From Hemicentrotus pulcherrimus (lineage: Eukaryota; Echinodermata; Echinoidea; Camarodonta; Strongylocentrotidae): a DNA stretch of 64,000 nucleotides. The stretch lies in contig BEXV01000160.1 of NCBI GenBank assembly GCA_003118195.1, forward strand, positions 279,510-343,509. The letters are read 5' to 3'. Positions 14,701-23,488 of the stretch are shown one piece after another; position 1 is the stretch's first letter; every line of letters begins with the position of its first letter. The notes below the pieces were generated by a model. It made no database searches. It saw only the letters and a list, made by a program, of their open reading frames with translations, and had not been told where the DNA came from. Both the position numbers and the translations under genes were made by a program.

Positions 14701-17700
14701 TGTCGGTATTCGACCACGTACACGTCGGAGGAGCATCCGTTGTCGGCGGGCATCGTCCAGTGGATGTGAAGGACCGTGGCGTTGTTCGTTGGAGCTTCGA
14801 CGTGGAGATGCCGAATCGGCGGTGGACCTATGATTTCGTTGAGAATTCAAGATAAACATTTTCGATCAAACATTTAGTTTCCAAAGAGAAACTCGTGAAA
14901 AGGGATTCAGGTTCTACATTTCTTTCACGCGGTCGAGATTAATCTCGATATCATTGCGTTTTTGTTAGAAGTCACGAGATTGACCTGTTTTCAGTATGGG
15001 CCATTAAATAGGCTACAGGTATGGACTACTTGATCTTTCAAATAATTTTGTTTTAAATAGCGATTTAAAAAAAATCTAATTAAATTTGGAACAAAAATCA
15101 TTTACAGTAATACATTTTTTTAATATAATTCAACTTATTCAATCTAAACAATCAAATTATGAATTCAATCTAATTGCATCTGTTTTCTTTGCAATTTTAA
15201 TACTGATTACCAAAAGTTATATGCCATTTCGATACAGCAGCCACATTAAGTTTTTTGCAAGAGATTCTTTATAGAATGACGTATAATATATCGATGCCCT
15301 TCATTCACAAATTCTCATGAAAAAAAAGAAGATAAAATTACAATTCTTACCCCCGCAAACAGTCCTGACATAGACGGGTGCACTCGGGGCCTCGATGACT
15401 TCGCCGCCAAACATGGACAATCTTACGGACTCGACAATGAATTCGTAAGCCGTCTGTGGCTGAAGACCCCTAATCGTATGGTCAGTCCAGTAGGTAGGCA
15501 CCTCGGCTGCTATCGTGTAGTTATCTGTACTCTGGATTTGGAGGGGGGATGGCAAATGTTATGAAGGAATGGACACTAAAATTCAGATTTTTGTATGTCC
15601 CCTAAAAATCCCTGTATATTTTCTTCCCGACATGGAACTGACATAGGCCTAGGCCTATATGAATTTTGATTTTTCCTTCCCGCTTCCTTTTGCCTCTTCA
15701 TGAAATTTTAATTTCAAAATTTGAAATTGTCATCGGTTCTCTTATCATAATTATTAGCATTTATGACGATTTATTATCTGGCTATTGTTTCATTGTCGGT
15801 TTCGATTATCACAATGCTATAAACTAAACATTATACTCTTTTGAAATTGACATGATATTGGTATACGACATTGACTAATGGTTGAGACATATCAAATCTG
15901 TATTTAAAACATATTCGATGGACAAAACGTTATCAAATCAATTATCTTAAGAAAACAAGTATTTATATTTCGCTATTATCAAGAGCAATGCAAATATTAA
16001 AATTGGATTCAATTGTGCATGCAGCTAGGGTGTAACATTATAAATAGCACGAAAAGAAGAGACAATGCTGGTATGGCTGAACGTAGGCATTTGAACAAGA
16101 AATTAGCAGCAACAAGTCCTACGAAGACTCATGAATGGATTTGCATGAACTGATCAACAATGTTAAGTACCTGTACTCCTGGTACCTCCACCCGACGGTA
16201 CTTGATGGTGATACGAACTCGGTAAGCTCTTGGATCGCTTGCTCTCAGTCTATCATACCAGTCTAACCAGCTCAGAGATACACTGTCATGACCAACATGC
16301 TGGACTGATATCGCAGGGAAAGTTTCTACTGGTACAGCTAGGAGAGAGAGAGAGAAATATAGGAAATAGTTAATATTGATGACGAGAATAGTAATATGGC
16401 CTTGGGATCACTTGCTTTTATATTATCACACACATTTAATCAACTCAGAGATATAAACACTATCATGACCATGGTCACTAACATGCCGGATGATATAGCA
16501 GGGGGTGTTTCTACTGGTACAACTAGAAAAGAGAAATAGAGAAAAAAGCTAATGATGATGAAGATGCTATATCTACTACTACCACTACTGGGCCTACTAC
16601 ACAACAGCAATAGGAATATCAATACAAAGTTCAAAAACAAATTAATATGACCGCGAACACAGTTTCATGAGCTTTAAATAGCAGATAATTCGTTTTATTT
16701 AATTAAATAATTCAAATAGATGAGAAAGAGGCAAATTAAACACGAATAACATGCACGTTAATTCGGTTTTGCAAGCGAATAACCACCTATGACCTCAAAT
16801 ATATCAAATATTTCGGTCCAATTAAAATTCAGGACATCTATTTCCATTTGAAACTTTTGAGAAAAAAGGCGGGGATCCCAGAAAGCAATCAACATAATGT
16901 TTGTGCTGGGGACGTATCGGCGTTGGACGCCTACAGACAATACCATGCGTTAAAAATGTTACCTTGAGCATTGAAATACGAAATACAAAATAAGCTTCTA
17001 GTTGCCATTACCCTTTAAGTAATGTTCCCGACAAATGCGTTAATCAAAATACTCCCAATTCTCACTTCCACCCACTTGCCCTTCGACAGTAAGTATTGTG
17101 AAAGCTTCCAATATAAATAAGTTAGGATCATTTCACTGATCGAAACAGGAAATATCATGATGGAGCACGAATATAAATCGGAAACTTTTGTATTATCAAT
17201 CATGTCTAAACTAGCTCATGATCATGTCATGTGATACAAACAAATTATTGCAAAATTGAAACAAGGACAGAATGTACATGATGAAGTGGAGTTTCGATTA
17301 GGAATTTTTCAGCGGAAATGTTTTAAAGGTAAAGACCAGTATTGGAAACGCCCCAATTTCAAAAAATGAAATGGAAGCTCTCATTAGTTACCAATCATGT
17401 GAAATAATACGTTTTGACTAATACATGAAGATAAAAATTTGCCGGGAAACCGCCTACTAATTCATATAATTATTTGGTAAATGTTTTTCTCTCGTGGTCT
17501 GTGAGAGATATAGGGTAATCCCATATACATCTTTCTGTGTATAGTGCTTGTAACTTTACGAAAAATGGGCCAAATTTCTTATCATTGTGATGATTTCAGA
17601 ACCTCTCAGATGCTAGTTGCTAGATGATCAACCTTTTCTGATAGATTCCACAACGTTTCTTTCACAATGCAATCGCATGACCATAACTGGTCTTTACCTT

Positions 17701-18796
17701 TAAAATCTCTTGCGGAAGAGAGTGCCATATGATTGAATTGAAGCATGTTAAATTCTGTTTTCCTCATCATACAAAAAGTGTAATAATTCTTAAGAGACTG
17801 TGTTCAATCTGACCACGTTGGTTGAAAAGAAGAGAAGTGTTTCATTCAACTCCATTTCTAAAAAAAAACTGAATTCATAGATTGATCTAGAAATGAAATA
17901 GGACGATTGATATTTTAGGTGTTGTGAATTTTAAATAAGAGATGGCATACAACATTAAAAAAACATATTTAGAAGACGTTAAAAATTCAATACCTGTTAA
18001 TTTCTTTTTTAGAATAAAAATGTTAAAGTTTCAACAAAAAAAGCAACACATTTTCATTCAATTTAGTTTACAACCTGAATGTCGAAGTATCAATTATGAA
18101 ATAATCGTTTCAATAAGAATATGTATGTTGCATTTACAATGAATATCATAACAATACCACGGAGGCTACACTATAATGATATATATGTTATTTTTATGAC
18201 CCCTAATTATAACGTATGGAATACCTTTACAATCATAACGATCTCATAAAGTGATAACAATATAATAGCTTACTTGCGACAGGCGGTAATATCCTTCCAG
18301 ACAGTACAGGTACATGATTGCTTGTATCAAGATCCCCACCCGCTTCATCTGTGACCTCCGGAATATCAGCTCCTATACACGACACCCAAGGCAGCATCAT
18401 CGGCTGACACGAATCCGTAAAATTCCCGAATCCCGAATGTTCACAGTCTACAAGTCGGGATTCCGTTCCCCCACAATTTGTGCCGTTCAACACGACCTGG
18501 GCGTTGATACGGTCTTCGCGACCCGGCGTCACCCGCATGACTCGCGTCACGCCTTCGTAGCCGAGCTGCCTGCAAGCGACATCGCCGTCGAACATCGTCC
18601 ACCGGCTGGCACAGATGAGACCCCATTGGTCTTGATTTGTGATCTCGACGATGCCTTCCCCGTTGTGCATTCCCATTAATCTCAATTGACCAGGATCTGT
18701 AGCATGACATGATGAAATGAAATACATAATTATCATTAAGAACGGCGTTATCGTCTGTTTTGCCACTCTACTTTGTAACCGTTTAGTCCTTGACAT
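3670..18796 (-). CDS. Secreted SRCR-FN3(x3)-trypsin mosaic serine protease, eight exons
   Basis: The minus-strand coding parts are 18796-18274, 16337-16171, 15531-15351, 14827-14501, 11383-11084, 5560-5391, 4794-4561 and 4029-3670 (stop at 3672-3670). All seven introns are GT-AG and their phases are 1, 0, 1, 1, 1, 0, 0, so the frame closes to 753 aa. Domain order is candidate signal peptide 1-32, SRCR about 38-142, FN3-1 about 176-288, FN3-2 about 293-398, FN3-3 about 401-497, activation site after R510, and S1 protease 511-753. The triad is H553, D602 and S700. Known of the families: SRCR and FN3 are extracellular binding modules, and S1 proteases are activated by cleavage before Ile16. I infer a secreted zymogen acting in extracellular proteolysis (defence, coagulation-like or matrix turnover). 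Potential N-glycosylation sites (NGT, NFT, NYT, NAT, NST) fit secretion. The start is uncertain (see exon 1). An extra phase-1 module exon could be hidden in the large introns, but I see none. Confidence 0.85.
4030..4560 (-). other. Intron 7
   Basis: 531-bp phase-0 intron between the Asp102 and Ser195 exons, with donor GTAAGG and a good pyrimidine tract before CAG. It holds a C-rich (plus strand) patch near 4110-4160. No further coding sequence is visible. Confidence 0.85.
4561..4794 (-). CDS. Exon 7: central protease segment (Asp102)
   Basis: The exon is 234 bp, exactly 78 codons, phase 0-0. Its acceptor is TTTTTTCTAG|GCC and its donor is CTC AAG|GTAAGG. It covers residues 557-634. It contains IQLGDYDR, then LDHDIALIKL with catalytic D602, and VRPICFP with C622, the C122 equivalent that pairs with C501. 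The segment between His57 and Asp102 is of ordinary S1 length. Confidence 0.92.
4795..5390 (-). other. Intron 6
   Basis: 596-bp phase-0 intron between the His57 and Asp102 exons, with donor GTAATC and acceptor CTAG. Unique-looking AT-rich sequence; nothing else recognised. Confidence 0.85.
5391..5560 (-). CDS. Exon 6: activation site and N-terminal protease segment (His57)
   Basis: The exon is 170 bp. Its acceptor is TCTCTCCTGTAG|TA, phase 1, and its donor is GTA GAG|GTAATC, phase 0. It covers residues 501-556. C501 (CGMAQ) is placed to make the usual interchain disulfide to C622 (C122 equivalent) after activation. The predicted activation cleavage is R510|I511 (TARISTG), so Ile16 is kept but the usual IVGG is ISTG. 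GAAPWMAQLW and FCAGSIINEYWIITAAHC give the C42-C58 pair (538-554) and catalytic H553. A purine-rich (GA)n stretch lies immediately upstream and is a long pyrimidine tract in the transcript. Confidence 0.9.
5561..11083 (-). other. Intron 5, with a long pyrimidine-rich acceptor tract
   Basis: 5.5-kb phase-1 intron between FN3-3 and the protease. The acceptor end (5565-5825) is almost purely purine on the plus strand, including (GA)n at about 5726-5758, so the transcript has an unusually long CT tract. The remainder is AT-rich. The reading frames at 6121-6364, 7041-7645, 8349-8573 and 9675-10175 show no domain, codon pattern or splice context that would make them exons. Confidence 0.75.
5571..5825. 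repeat. Purine-rich tract with (GA)n microsatellite
   Basis: The plus strand is dominated by A and G, with a (GA)n core at about 5726-5758. It produces Ser/Leu/Pro-rich spurious reading frames on the minus strand and ends 10 bp from the exon 6 acceptor. Confidence 0.85.
11084..11383 (-). CDS. Exon 5: complete FN3 domain 3
   Basis: This is a symmetric phase 1-1 exon of 300 bp. Its acceptor is TTCTTGTATTTCAG|TT and its donor is TTG CAT C|GTAAGT. It covers residues 400-499. FN3 hallmarks are PSDIPLNIYH at the entry, NSLKLTWDPPACGW with the conserved Trp and a WDPP turn, IVTYAYMLID for strand C, and SLQRYKFLVAASTQRGVGP for strands E-F. It joins the protease directly with a linker of only a few residues, so the third FN3 should pack close to the catalytic domain. 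Confidence 0.88.
11384..14500 (-). other. Intron 4
   Basis: 3.1-kb phase-1 intron between FN3-2 and FN3-3. It contains a tRNA-like SINE remnant near 11.6 kb and a GAACTGAAATGAA-type short degenerate repeat near 13120-13150. The small reading frames in it (for example 13599-13949) show no domain. Confidence 0.75.
11584..11664 (-). mobile_element. tRNA-derived SINE-like remnant
   Basis: On the minus strand GGTCGCCCAGTGGTAGAG resembles a tRNA A box, and CCCAGGTTCCAAACC, about 45 nt later, resembles a B box with C for G in the invariant position. The cloverleaf is not convincing, so this is more likely a SINE head or tRNA pseudogene than a functional tRNA. Confidence 0.4.
14501..14827 (-). CDS. 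Exon 4: complete FN3 domain 2
   Basis: This is a symmetric phase 1-1 exon of 327 bp (109 codon equivalents). Its acceptor is AAATCATAG|GT and its donor is GAA ACA G|GTATGT. It covers residues 291-399. FN3 hallmarks are the entry PPPIRHLHVEAP, ATVLHIHWTMP with the conserved Trp, DVYVVEYRHE for strand C, and ALQPYSSYTVFVSARNQFG for strands E-F. Cysteines at 322 and 339 flank strand C and could pair. NAT and NST are potential glycosylation sites. The exon is clearly more GC-rich than its introns, which creates long spurious antisense reading frames. Confidence 0.88.
14828..15350 (-). other. Intron 3
   Basis: 523-bp phase-1 intron between FN3-1 and FN3-2. Donor GTAAGA, acceptor ATAG. AT-rich, no other feature seen. 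Confidence 0.85.
15351..15531 (-). CDS. Exon 3: second half of FN3 domain 1
   Basis: The exon is 181 bp. Its acceptor is CCAAATCCAG|AGT, phase 0, and its donor is TGC GGG G|GTAAGA, phase 1. It encodes residues 231-290. TDHTIRGLQPQTAYEFIVESV (about 246-266) is the diagnostic FN3 strand E-F region (L.P.T.Y.F.V), followed by the G-strand end APVYVRTV. A cysteine at 289 lies at the domain border; its partner is not obvious. NYT near residue 234 is a potential N-glycosylation site. Confidence 0.85.
15532..16170 (-). other. Intron 2 (inside FN3-1)
   Basis: 639-bp phase-0 intron splitting FN3-1. Donor GTACTT is weaker than the others, and the acceptor follows a C-rich tract. No other feature seen. 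Confidence 0.83.
16171..16337 (-). CDS. Exon 2: first half of FN3 domain 1
   Basis: The exon is 167 bp. Its acceptor is a CT-repeat pyrimidine tract ending CTAG (16340-16338), phase 1, and its donor is CAG|GTACTT, phase 0. It encodes residues 175 (shared) to 230. The segment has the FN3 beta-strand pattern: a proline-rich entry (VPVETFPAISV), DSVSLSWLDW with the conserved strand-B Trp, and YRVRITIKYRRV for strand C. The domain is completed by exon 3. Splitting one FN3 across two exons with a phase-0 internal intron is common in animal FN3 proteins. Confidence 0.83.
16401..16522 (-). pseudogene. Decayed duplicate of FN3 exon 2 (pseudo-exon)
   Basis: This minus-strand segment repeats the 5' part of exon 2, including its TTTTCTAG acceptor. 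It reads VPVETPPAIS where exon 2 reads VPVETFPAIS, then diverges through small insertions. TATCTCTGAGTTGATTA corresponds to TATCTCTGAGCTGGTTA, where TGG (the conserved FN3 Trp) has become TGA. Further 3', AAGCAAGTGATCCCAAG matches AGCAAGCGATCCAAG. I see no donor matching that of exon 2. It lies about 185 bp 5' of the real exon, as expected for a local tandem duplication. Inclusion would truncate the protein. Confidence 0.75.
17321..17705. mobile_element. MITE-like element with perfect 20-bp terminal inverted repeats and TTAA ends
   Basis: The left end TTTTAAAGGTAAAGACCAGT (17321-17340) is the exact reverse complement of the right end (17686-17705). TTAA occurs at both borders (17323-17326 and 17700-17703), which may be a target-site duplication. 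The 385-bp element has no coding capacity. Its right half is related to sequences at 58177-58377 and, inverted, 62731-62916. The superfamily is undetermined; TTAA duplication would fit a piggyBac-type mobiliser. Confidence 0.75.
18274..18796 (-). CDS. Exon 1: candidate signal peptide and SRCR domain
   Basis: The proposed ATG at 18796-18794 has A at -3. It is followed by a basic stretch, then a hydrophobic run (about residues 19-29, LMIIMYFISS core) ending CHA before the SRCR. The SRCR (about 38-142) shows the QWGLIC, ACRQLG and LVDCEHSG signatures and six cysteines at 62, 75, 108, 118, 130 and 140. This matches the C2, C3, C5-C8 set of group A SRCRs, without C1 and C4. A 33-residue acidic linker follows. 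The donor is GCA A|GTAAGC, phase 1. Alternative: minus-strand CTACAG ending at 18697 is a possible phase-1 acceptor. The exon would then be 18696-18274 (423 bp, a symmetric 1-1 module) and the hydrophobic run would be only its pyrimidine tract, with the true first exon upstream. In-frame ATGs further 5' (e.g. 18913) look less like a signal-peptide start. Confidence 0.8.
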
Positions 18797-19154
18797 GTTA
18801 TTTGTTGCATTCCGTCCCCCTGCAATCCTCCCACATCGGATTAATATGAATTCCATCGTGTTCATTTCCTCATTAGACAGAAAATAAGTAATAAACCAAT
18901 ATTGGCAGTGCACTGTTTGCTTTGACTTTGGAATGATAAAGAGAGTTCTTCCAAAGTCGGTCGATCACGAACAATGATATTCCTTTTAATTCCAAAAGCA
19001 ACTGGATGCAACAAGCGACGAAATAATCATAAATGTTTGTCCTTAATAAAGAAAGAACCGCTTATAATGATATCACACACTGATCCTTTACTCGAGTAAG
19101 TTTGGATATTTGTGTTATGAGAGTATCCTTTCTCTCTGCTAATAGTGTTGGAAT
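18797..19154 (-). other. Putative 5' leader of the protease gene
   Basis: This is the interval between the proposed initiator and the chosen ATG. It stays in frame with the SRCR reading frame back to at least 18913 and contains in-frame and out-of-frame ATGs. It may contain a leader intron ending at the alternative acceptor at 18697. No recognisable protein domain is visible in it. Confidence 0.25.
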
Positions 19155-19190
19155 GATAATCCTTCACGAGTCCACAACTTATATATCCTC
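19124..19190 (-). promoter_or_regulatory. Candidate core promoter (TATA box and initiator)
   Basis: On the minus strand TATATAAG occupies 19185-19178 inside a GC-richer context. An initiator-like TCATTCC places its A at 19154, 31 nt after the first T of the TATA box, which is canonical spacing. It would give a leader of about 358 nt before the proposed ATG at 18796. That leader has several upstream ATGs, which weakens the case unless a leader intron removes them. Sequence inference only. Confidence 0.35.
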
Positions 19191-19967
19191 GCCCGGCGCT
19201 GTCCGGTAAACTAAGTTGTATTCCCTGTGTAAAACTATAATATTAATTTCTGCGAAAAGAGCGCAGGTATAAACGTACGTCAAAGCCGGAAATATGTATC
19301 TAACAATGGCTCTGAATTAAAAACTCATTGCTCTACGTAAGAGCTGATTTGCGAGAATGAGTCAATGACCAAAACACATGAGTCAAAAGAACTAAGCGAT
19401 TTGTAGGTGGCCAGCACAGGTCCTCTCAAGTGTACGTCTCTGGCAAGAAATGGCAAGCTATTGCCGCCGCTGTTGACAGACCCTCTCTTGGCAGACGACT
19501 AGGGGTTTGTGTCGTCGTCTTTCCCGCGCGTTTATGCGCGATGATCCAGATAATAGGGACAGGCAGAGGCTTGGCATACGCTTTGACACATTTTGATGTA
19601 AAGGCAAGTCATGCATCGTTACCACAACCTCTTATGGTCACATGAACGCATTGTTTAATTATAGACTTTCCCTGCTACCATGTGACCTAATGAAATGTTG
19701 TAATAATGATACAACAATTAAGCAATCAACTTTTTCATTAAAATTAATTTGATTGCCTACATGTGTTTATTTTTTGTTTACGATTCTTTTCCCCCTCGGT
19801 ACATTCCAGGACAATGCACAATGATAAAAAGGGTTCACCGAAGAGAAACATTTTTTATGCAATAATTTAATAAACTATAGATTTAAATATCAACTGGGTG
19901 GTCACAACCACAAATACAAAGTTTGTACGAAAACGGAATGATGCTTGACAAACATAATTAAACATAT
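19191..19967. other. Upstream flank of the protease gene
   Basis: No supported gene. A short plus-strand reading frame at 19430-19645 has no recognisable domain. The stretch around 19430-19520 is somewhat GC-richer than its surroundings, which could reflect regulatory or old repeat sequence. Confidence 0.5.
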
Positions 19968-20298
19968 TTAAAGCCACCAAAATGTAGACGGCACAATTTC
20001 ACTTAAATTGTATCATAATGTGAGAGAGGATGTCATTATTAAGACAAAATTCTGCAAAATTTCTCATCAAAAATGTGTTTTAAGACAAATATTGATAAAA
20101 GAATACATAATTTAGGTTTTCTGTAGTACGCAGAAAATCTTAATTTTGCATTCTTTCATCTTTGCCTTCAGACATATTTTTTTTATAATCCTTGTAGAAA
20201 TGTGTCTGAAATAACATCCTCTTTCACAATATGATACAATTTAAGTGAAATTTTGCCGTCAAATTTCTGGGGCTCCCAACATTTTAGAGGGGCTTTAA
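19968..20298. mobile_element. Foldback/MITE element with long inverted repeats and TTAA borders
   Basis: The left arm starts TTAAAGCCACCAAAATGT and the right arm, inverted, starts TTAAAGCCCCTCTAAAATGT. Both then share a segment containing AATTTCACTTAAATTGTATC (plus strand about 19996-20015, inverted near 20235-20254) and continue through GAGGATGT. TTAA lies at 19968-19971 and 20295-20298. The central part carries a second, weaker palindrome around TTTTCTGTAGTACGCAGAAAA. Non-coding. Confidence 0.75.
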
Positions 20299-21051
20299 CC
20301 ATGATGATGTAAATTCAATTATTTGCCAAAGGTAATTGCTGGTAAATGTGGTTTTTTTAAGATTTACAATAACATCCGTAACGAAATGTTCATAATTATG
20401 AAATCTCATCCATATTTAGAGTCTGGTTTTTCCTTATTTTTTAACAGGATCGGAAAACTTAGAACACGTAGAGACCAAATGAACGATCAGTCATTGCAGT
20501 AGAGCCTAGTTAATGAGAAGAAAAAAGGAAAAAATCATTTGTACTTCACAAAGCTCATTGCTCGTGTCCACCTTGGTGGTAGGTCTATGCTATATAACTA
20601 ATATAAGCTACAAACTAATATGAATTAACTAAGAGGCGTGGCGTATTCGAACGGGGCACGAGGGACACATGCCCCTCCCAATCAAATGGTGGACATTTTC
20701 ATTTTCATTTTCAGGGTAATTAGACCCCTCCCCTCCCTTTGTTGTGCCTGTGCCTCCTACATAGTTATGACTCACGCTATGCCACTGGATAAACTTGATA
20801 CATGTAATTAAGTCCAACTTTTTTTTGTTCAGCTGCAACATTCAGGGTCAAGGCAACAATACTATGCATTGACATAATAATACCTCGAGGTATGCCCACA
20901 CAATATTGATAACCCATGCACAATGTTTGGGGATTAGGGGTTTCACATTGGAATTCGATTTATAAATCTTGTTTCTAGATTACGCCTTTCGTCCGTGCAC
21001 CCAAAAATTGATCACCCTTCTTCGTTTCGCTAATCCTTTATAAATCCTTCC

Positions 21052-21052
<1 letters not shown>

Positions 21053-21084
<32 letters not shown>

Positions 21085-21106
21085 GCACTCTCTCTCTCTC
21101 TCTCTT
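21053..21106. repeat. Compound (CT)n-(CA)n-(CT)n microsatellite
   Basis: A CT run changes to ACAC repeats (about 21065-21084) and back to CT (about 21088-21106). Confidence 0.95.
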
Positions 21107-21222
21107 TCTGTGTGTCAGTCTCCCAAGCTCAAGTGCTTATATTCCCTTTTTAATCCTCTCTGTATATCGTAATATCTGTATTCTCAAGCTCGCCTCCCAC
21201 TCCTTTTTCGATCAGTTTCTAT

Positions 21223-21227
<5 letters not shown>

Positions 21228-21254
<27 letters not shown>
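21228..21254. repeat. (CT)n microsatellite
   Basis: Uninterrupted TC dinucleotides inside a pyrimidine-rich stretch that continues to about 21300. Confidence 0.95.
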
Positions 21255-21258
<4 letters not shown>

Positions 21259-23488
21259 CTTATCTCTCTTTTTTCTTCCTTTCCTTCCTCCTTTTTTTGC
21301 ATTCATTTTCTGTTCTTTTCGATCCTCCTGTTGCGATCATGTTCCGTCATTCTTGGAACATTGTGTTGAAAGTACAATGACTCGTCAACAACATGAGTTA
21401 CGTTCTCCCATTCCTTTGAGCAGGTGATCCCATCAGAATCCAAGGTAGCGCATTAATCAGGGGAAAATATCAATCGTGTATGTGACACCCACCCACCACC
21501 AAAAAAAACGGAAGCACAATATATCTGATTCATTTACATGTTAAAAATCGATAGAGAGTGTGAAAGCAAAGTACATCCACTGTCGAGGGTATAGTTTGTA
21601 ATTGATTAGAAAATTATGTCAAACGATCTTGCTTGAGTGATTTGAAAATTGAAAAAGAATGATGATAATATTGCCGCATACTTTTTGTATCTGTGGAAAA
21701 CGGAACATGTTCTTTCATTACGTATCAAAAGAGATATGATTATGATGTAGAATTAAAAAATATGATTATGTAAATAAACAGTTCGATTACAAACTTTTTT
21801 AAAAGTATTTTCAAAATGCCTTGAAAAGTGCAGTCTTGTTTTAAATCTATTATGTAAATTTATTCACATTTTGGGTCGGCGATCCCTATCATTTACTAAA
21901 CTAAAACTAAGGGGTTTGGAAGCTGTGTGTGATAGCCATTGAAGACAAGATAGTCTACTTCATATCGAGAGTATATAAAACAATCCTTCCATGTATGTCC
22001 GTGTAATCGGACCATCTTTGAAGATGACACATGGATCCCATCTTTAGAATCTCATCCAACATGGCGATTCATGTCCTCCACGTGTCTTTGATCAACCCGT
22101 ATAACCATGTCATATGTATGTAAACAAAAAACAAGGAGATTTCAGCCAAGCTGTTGCTGTCACTGAGTATTATCGAGATATATCCTAGGGGACTGCTTGA
22201 ACACTTCCCCCTGACTATCAGCAGTAGAAAACATTCGTACATGATGACTAAGGTCTTCTTATGACTCCTTATACACCTGCTGTCTACCAAGCAGGCGGAT
22301 GTCCCTTTTCTACCCTTCATAATTTTTATTTTTGTTATCACATGAATTTGGCACTCGACATCTTAGATATGTTTTCTAATCACATGAGCAACTCGGTCAC
22401 TGTAGGTAGAGTGCAATTGGGCACCATTACAAAGGGGAAGTTGCAATGATTAATTTCTTTTTCTTTATCAACAGAGTTTACCACAATATTGCACAATAAT
22501 GAATCAACCTATTGTGGTCTCTTATCGACTTGATATTGCAGATTAATGAATCTATAATTATGATTGGTTATTCAGATTTGTGGGATATTATATTAATTTT
22601 ATTCTTATTGTTCACTCTCTGTAGTAACAGAAAAGTGCATTCTTAGAGTATTAATATCCAACCACTTTTTTCCGATCACACTACATCTCTGATTGTAATC
22701 ACAGACAGATAATAACTGGTCAAATCTTAAATTCAAACTAAAGATTGCTTACGTATTCATTGCAGGATCCTTGATTTCTAGAACGTAAATATGAATTCTA
22801 ATACATTTTCTGAGAAGAGTCCGAGATGAAGAACGTTTTCAAATACAACGAACAGTTGCATTCTATCATTGAGAAAATCGCATCGAAACACTGGCGCTCG
22901 AGGGCTTGGAAGTTTTTCGAGTTTCTGACTATTCGTAGACAATACACCAGATGGATTTCCCGCCACAGAATGTGTTTTCGGTTATAAACGTGTCAGATCT
23001 TTGAAAGTGGCAGATCCATCTCTCCTGTTAGATGATCAGTCAGACATTTCCGTTCCTAGACGCGAGACTGTACGTCTGGGACTACAGAATCGGGCTAAGC
23101 TACCTCCAGGGTTCTTTACTATCAGTTATCACGGAAACCCATAGTGTGATCCTAGAGATAATTCTTGAATGATTAAGAATATACTGTTATCCTAAAATTT
23201 AGGAATGGATGCTTTTAAAAAGAGTTATAATTACTTTCATGCTTTGAAGTTACTTAAAAGTCATAATGGCCAGAAAACACTTAGAAGGTTGGGGGAATAA
23301 AATTCATCAAACAAAAAACGGGCATTTAATAATTGTAGCTGAAGATTTGCCATTCGATGCCACATATACTTACAATTGAGAGCTGAGAGAGCTTCAAGAG
23401 AAACTTTACAGCAACTCAAAGAGTAGAAGCTATTTTCAACACAGGAAGACGGAAGAGTACCCCTAGATCATGGGAGACCTTTGCGCAA

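Larger units (their letters stand above)
16338..18273 (-). other. Intron 1, carrying the FN3 pseudo-exon and a MITE
   Basis: 1.9-kb phase-1 intron between SRCR and FN3-1. It contains the decayed exon 2 copy at 16401-16522 and a 385-bp terminal-inverted-repeat element at 17321-17705. The rest is AT-rich with no supported exon. Confidence 0.8.

Noticed and set aside
14581..14859. Several overlapping frames over the FN3-2 exon
   Set aside because: Arg/Ser-rich translations caused by the GC-rich real exon; no domain and no splice consistency.
18314..18710. Plus-strand 121-codon frame and shifted minus frame
   Set aside because: Shadows of the SRCR exon.
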